Source: Bacteroidales bacterium (GTDB taxonomy: Bacteria > Bacteroidota > Bacteroidia > Bacteroidales > UBA932). From it: a stretch of DNA of 64,000 nt. Below the pieces are notes generated by a model. The model made no database searches. It worked only from the letters and a program-made list of their open reading frames with translations, and was not told the origin of the DNA. Each line of letters opens with the position of its first letter. Within the stretch, counting starts at the first letter, position 1. Below, piece by piece: positions 63,308 to 64,000 of the stretch. The DNA lies in the NCBI GenBank assembly GCA_017546125.1, contig JAFYXO010000039.1, positions 62,001-126,000 on the forward strand. The letters are read 5' to 3'. The position numbers were made by a program, and so were the translations under genes.

Positions 63308-63315
63308 TATATTTG
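63308..63315 (+). promoter_or_regulatory. -7 element for the sdh/frd operon
   Basis: Plus strand TATATTTG (TAnnTTTG), 32 bases before the ATG at 63348. Confidence 0.55.
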
Positions 63316-63347
63316 CACTATAAAACAAAACTATAGATTAATTAGAA

Positions 63348-64000
63348 ATGGCTAATATTTTTACTTCATCGATTGGTAAGAAGCTCATCATGAGTGTTTC
63401 TGGTCTATTTTTGATCGTATTCTTGCTTCTTCACCTTACTATCAACGCACTTTCGCTAATCAGCGAAGAAGCTTTTCAAGCAGGTTGTGATTTTATGGCA
63501 TTGCCAATTGTCACTGTAATGGTTCCAGTACTTGCAGCGGGCTTTATTATTCACATTATTTATGGTTTCTACCTTTCTGCTACCAACTTGAAAGCACGCG
63601 GTAAAGAGAGATATGCTGTTGCTCACAAGGGTGCTGCTGACAACTGGGCATCTAAAAACATGCTAGTTCTTGGTATCATCGTTCTTGGTGTTCTTGGTTT
63701 CCACTTGACACACTTCTGGGCAGATATGCAGCTTCTTCAATTCCAAGGTGTACCTCATGAAGAATTGGCAAATCCTAATGTACTTATGGCTGAGACCTTC
63801 AAGTCTCCAGTAGTAGTTGCTATCTATGTAGTTTGGTTCGCTGCCCTTTGGTTCCACCTAACTCACGGCTTCTGGAGCGCATTCCACACTATCGGTTGGA
63901 ACAACGACATTTGGATCAAACGTCTAAAATGCCTAAGCTACGTGTTCGCTACCATCATTTTCGTTGGTTTCACTGTAGTAGCAGTTGTTGCTTGCCTAAA
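63348..64000 (+). CDS. sdhC: Succinate dehydrogenase/fumarate reductase cytochrome b subunit (cut by the window end)
   Basis: About 217 residues of an open frame are present, starting MANIFTSSIGKKLIMSVSGL; the end is outside the window. Five membrane segments and heme-ligand His residues (LLHLTINAL, FIIHIIYGFY, FHLTHFW, FHLTHGFW) mark it as the single-subunit di-heme cytochrome b of Bacteroidota and epsilon-proteobacteria type. It anchors the flavoprotein and Fe-S subunits, expected to follow, and exchanges electrons with menaquinone. Confidence 0.95.
   Translation, partial: MANIFTSSIGKKLIMSVSGLFLIVFLLLHLTINALSLISEEAFQAGCDFMALPIVTVMVPVLAAGFIIHIIYGFYLSATNLKARGKERYAVAHKGAADNWASKNMLVLGIIVLGVLGFHLTHFWADMQLLQFQGVPHEELANPNVLMAETFKSPVVVAIYVVWFAALWFHLTHGFWSAFHTIGWNNDIWIKRLKCLSYVFATIIFVGFTVVAVVACL

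Overview
The window reads as chromosomal backbone of a member of the Bacteroidales (phylum Bacteroidota). Three things support this. Most divergent intergenic spaces carry the Bacteroides-type -7 element TAnnTTTG. Several families are largely confined to the phylum (DUF3098, DUF4294, DUF4270 and DUF5723 proteins, and a starch-synthase-like protein that keeps only the N-terminal half). The Rnf operon has the order B-C-D-G-E-A typical of the group. I see no tRNA, rRNA, IS element, phage, CRISPR array or plasmid feature, and no gene-free stretch above about 210 bases. Names rest on motif and family recognition by eye; no database search was run.

Layout. 1-11.2 kb (minus): two LytM/M23 cell-wall peptidase paralogs, a MerR-type regulator, a Nif3-like protein, a coiled-coil zinc-ribbon protein and a terminator, then dnaB, rseC, rnfBCDGEA and the start of a TPR gene. 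11.3-19.2 kb (plus): alaS, an LptF/LptG-type permease, fmt, thiamine pyrophosphokinase, tgt and a second LptF/LptG-type permease, all tightly spaced or overlapping. 19.2-25.8 kb: an SDR-type threonine dehydrogenase (minus), a GSCFA protein (plus), and a minus-strand pair of a 1122-residue repeat-built lipoprotein and a DUF5723 outer-membrane protein. 25.9-36.6 kb (minus): a 22-gene spc/alpha ribosomal operon from rplP to rplQ, including secY, map, infA, rpmJ and rpoA, with its own promoter, a structured leader and a terminator. 36.7-40.6 kb (minus): an M19 dipeptidase, GT2, GtrA-like and GT39 cassette. 40.7-47.8 kb: a DUF4294 protein (plus); ftsX, DUF3098, uppP and lpxH (minus); the half starch synthase and DUF4270 lipoprotein (plus); acpP and fabF (minus). 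47.9-56.7 kb: a secreted C1 aminopeptidase, an ATP-grasp protein, a YbaK-type deacylase, an SGNH esterase, miaA, smpB, and an operon of an rRNA methyltransferase, lgt, a cysteine desulfidase and a small lipoprotein. 56.8-64 kb: pgk; an acyltransferase, BASS transporter and outer-membrane barrel operon; pyrH-frr; and the start of sdhC.

How the genes work together. Much of the window builds the Gram-negative envelope: LPS transport permeases, lipid A (LpxH-type), undecaprenyl phosphate recycling (UppP), lipoprotein lipidation (Lgt), a possible lipid-linked glycosylation cassette, murein hydrolases with FtsX, and several lipoproteins or barrels. The rest is translation machinery and core energy metabolism (Rnf, Pgk, Sdh). 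The best candidates for new biology are the five-unit repeat lipoprotein with its DUF5723 partner, the break of the S10-spc ribosomal cluster at rplP with a new promoter and foldable leader, and the strong Shine-Dalgarno sequences at several genes in a phylum that generally avoids them.
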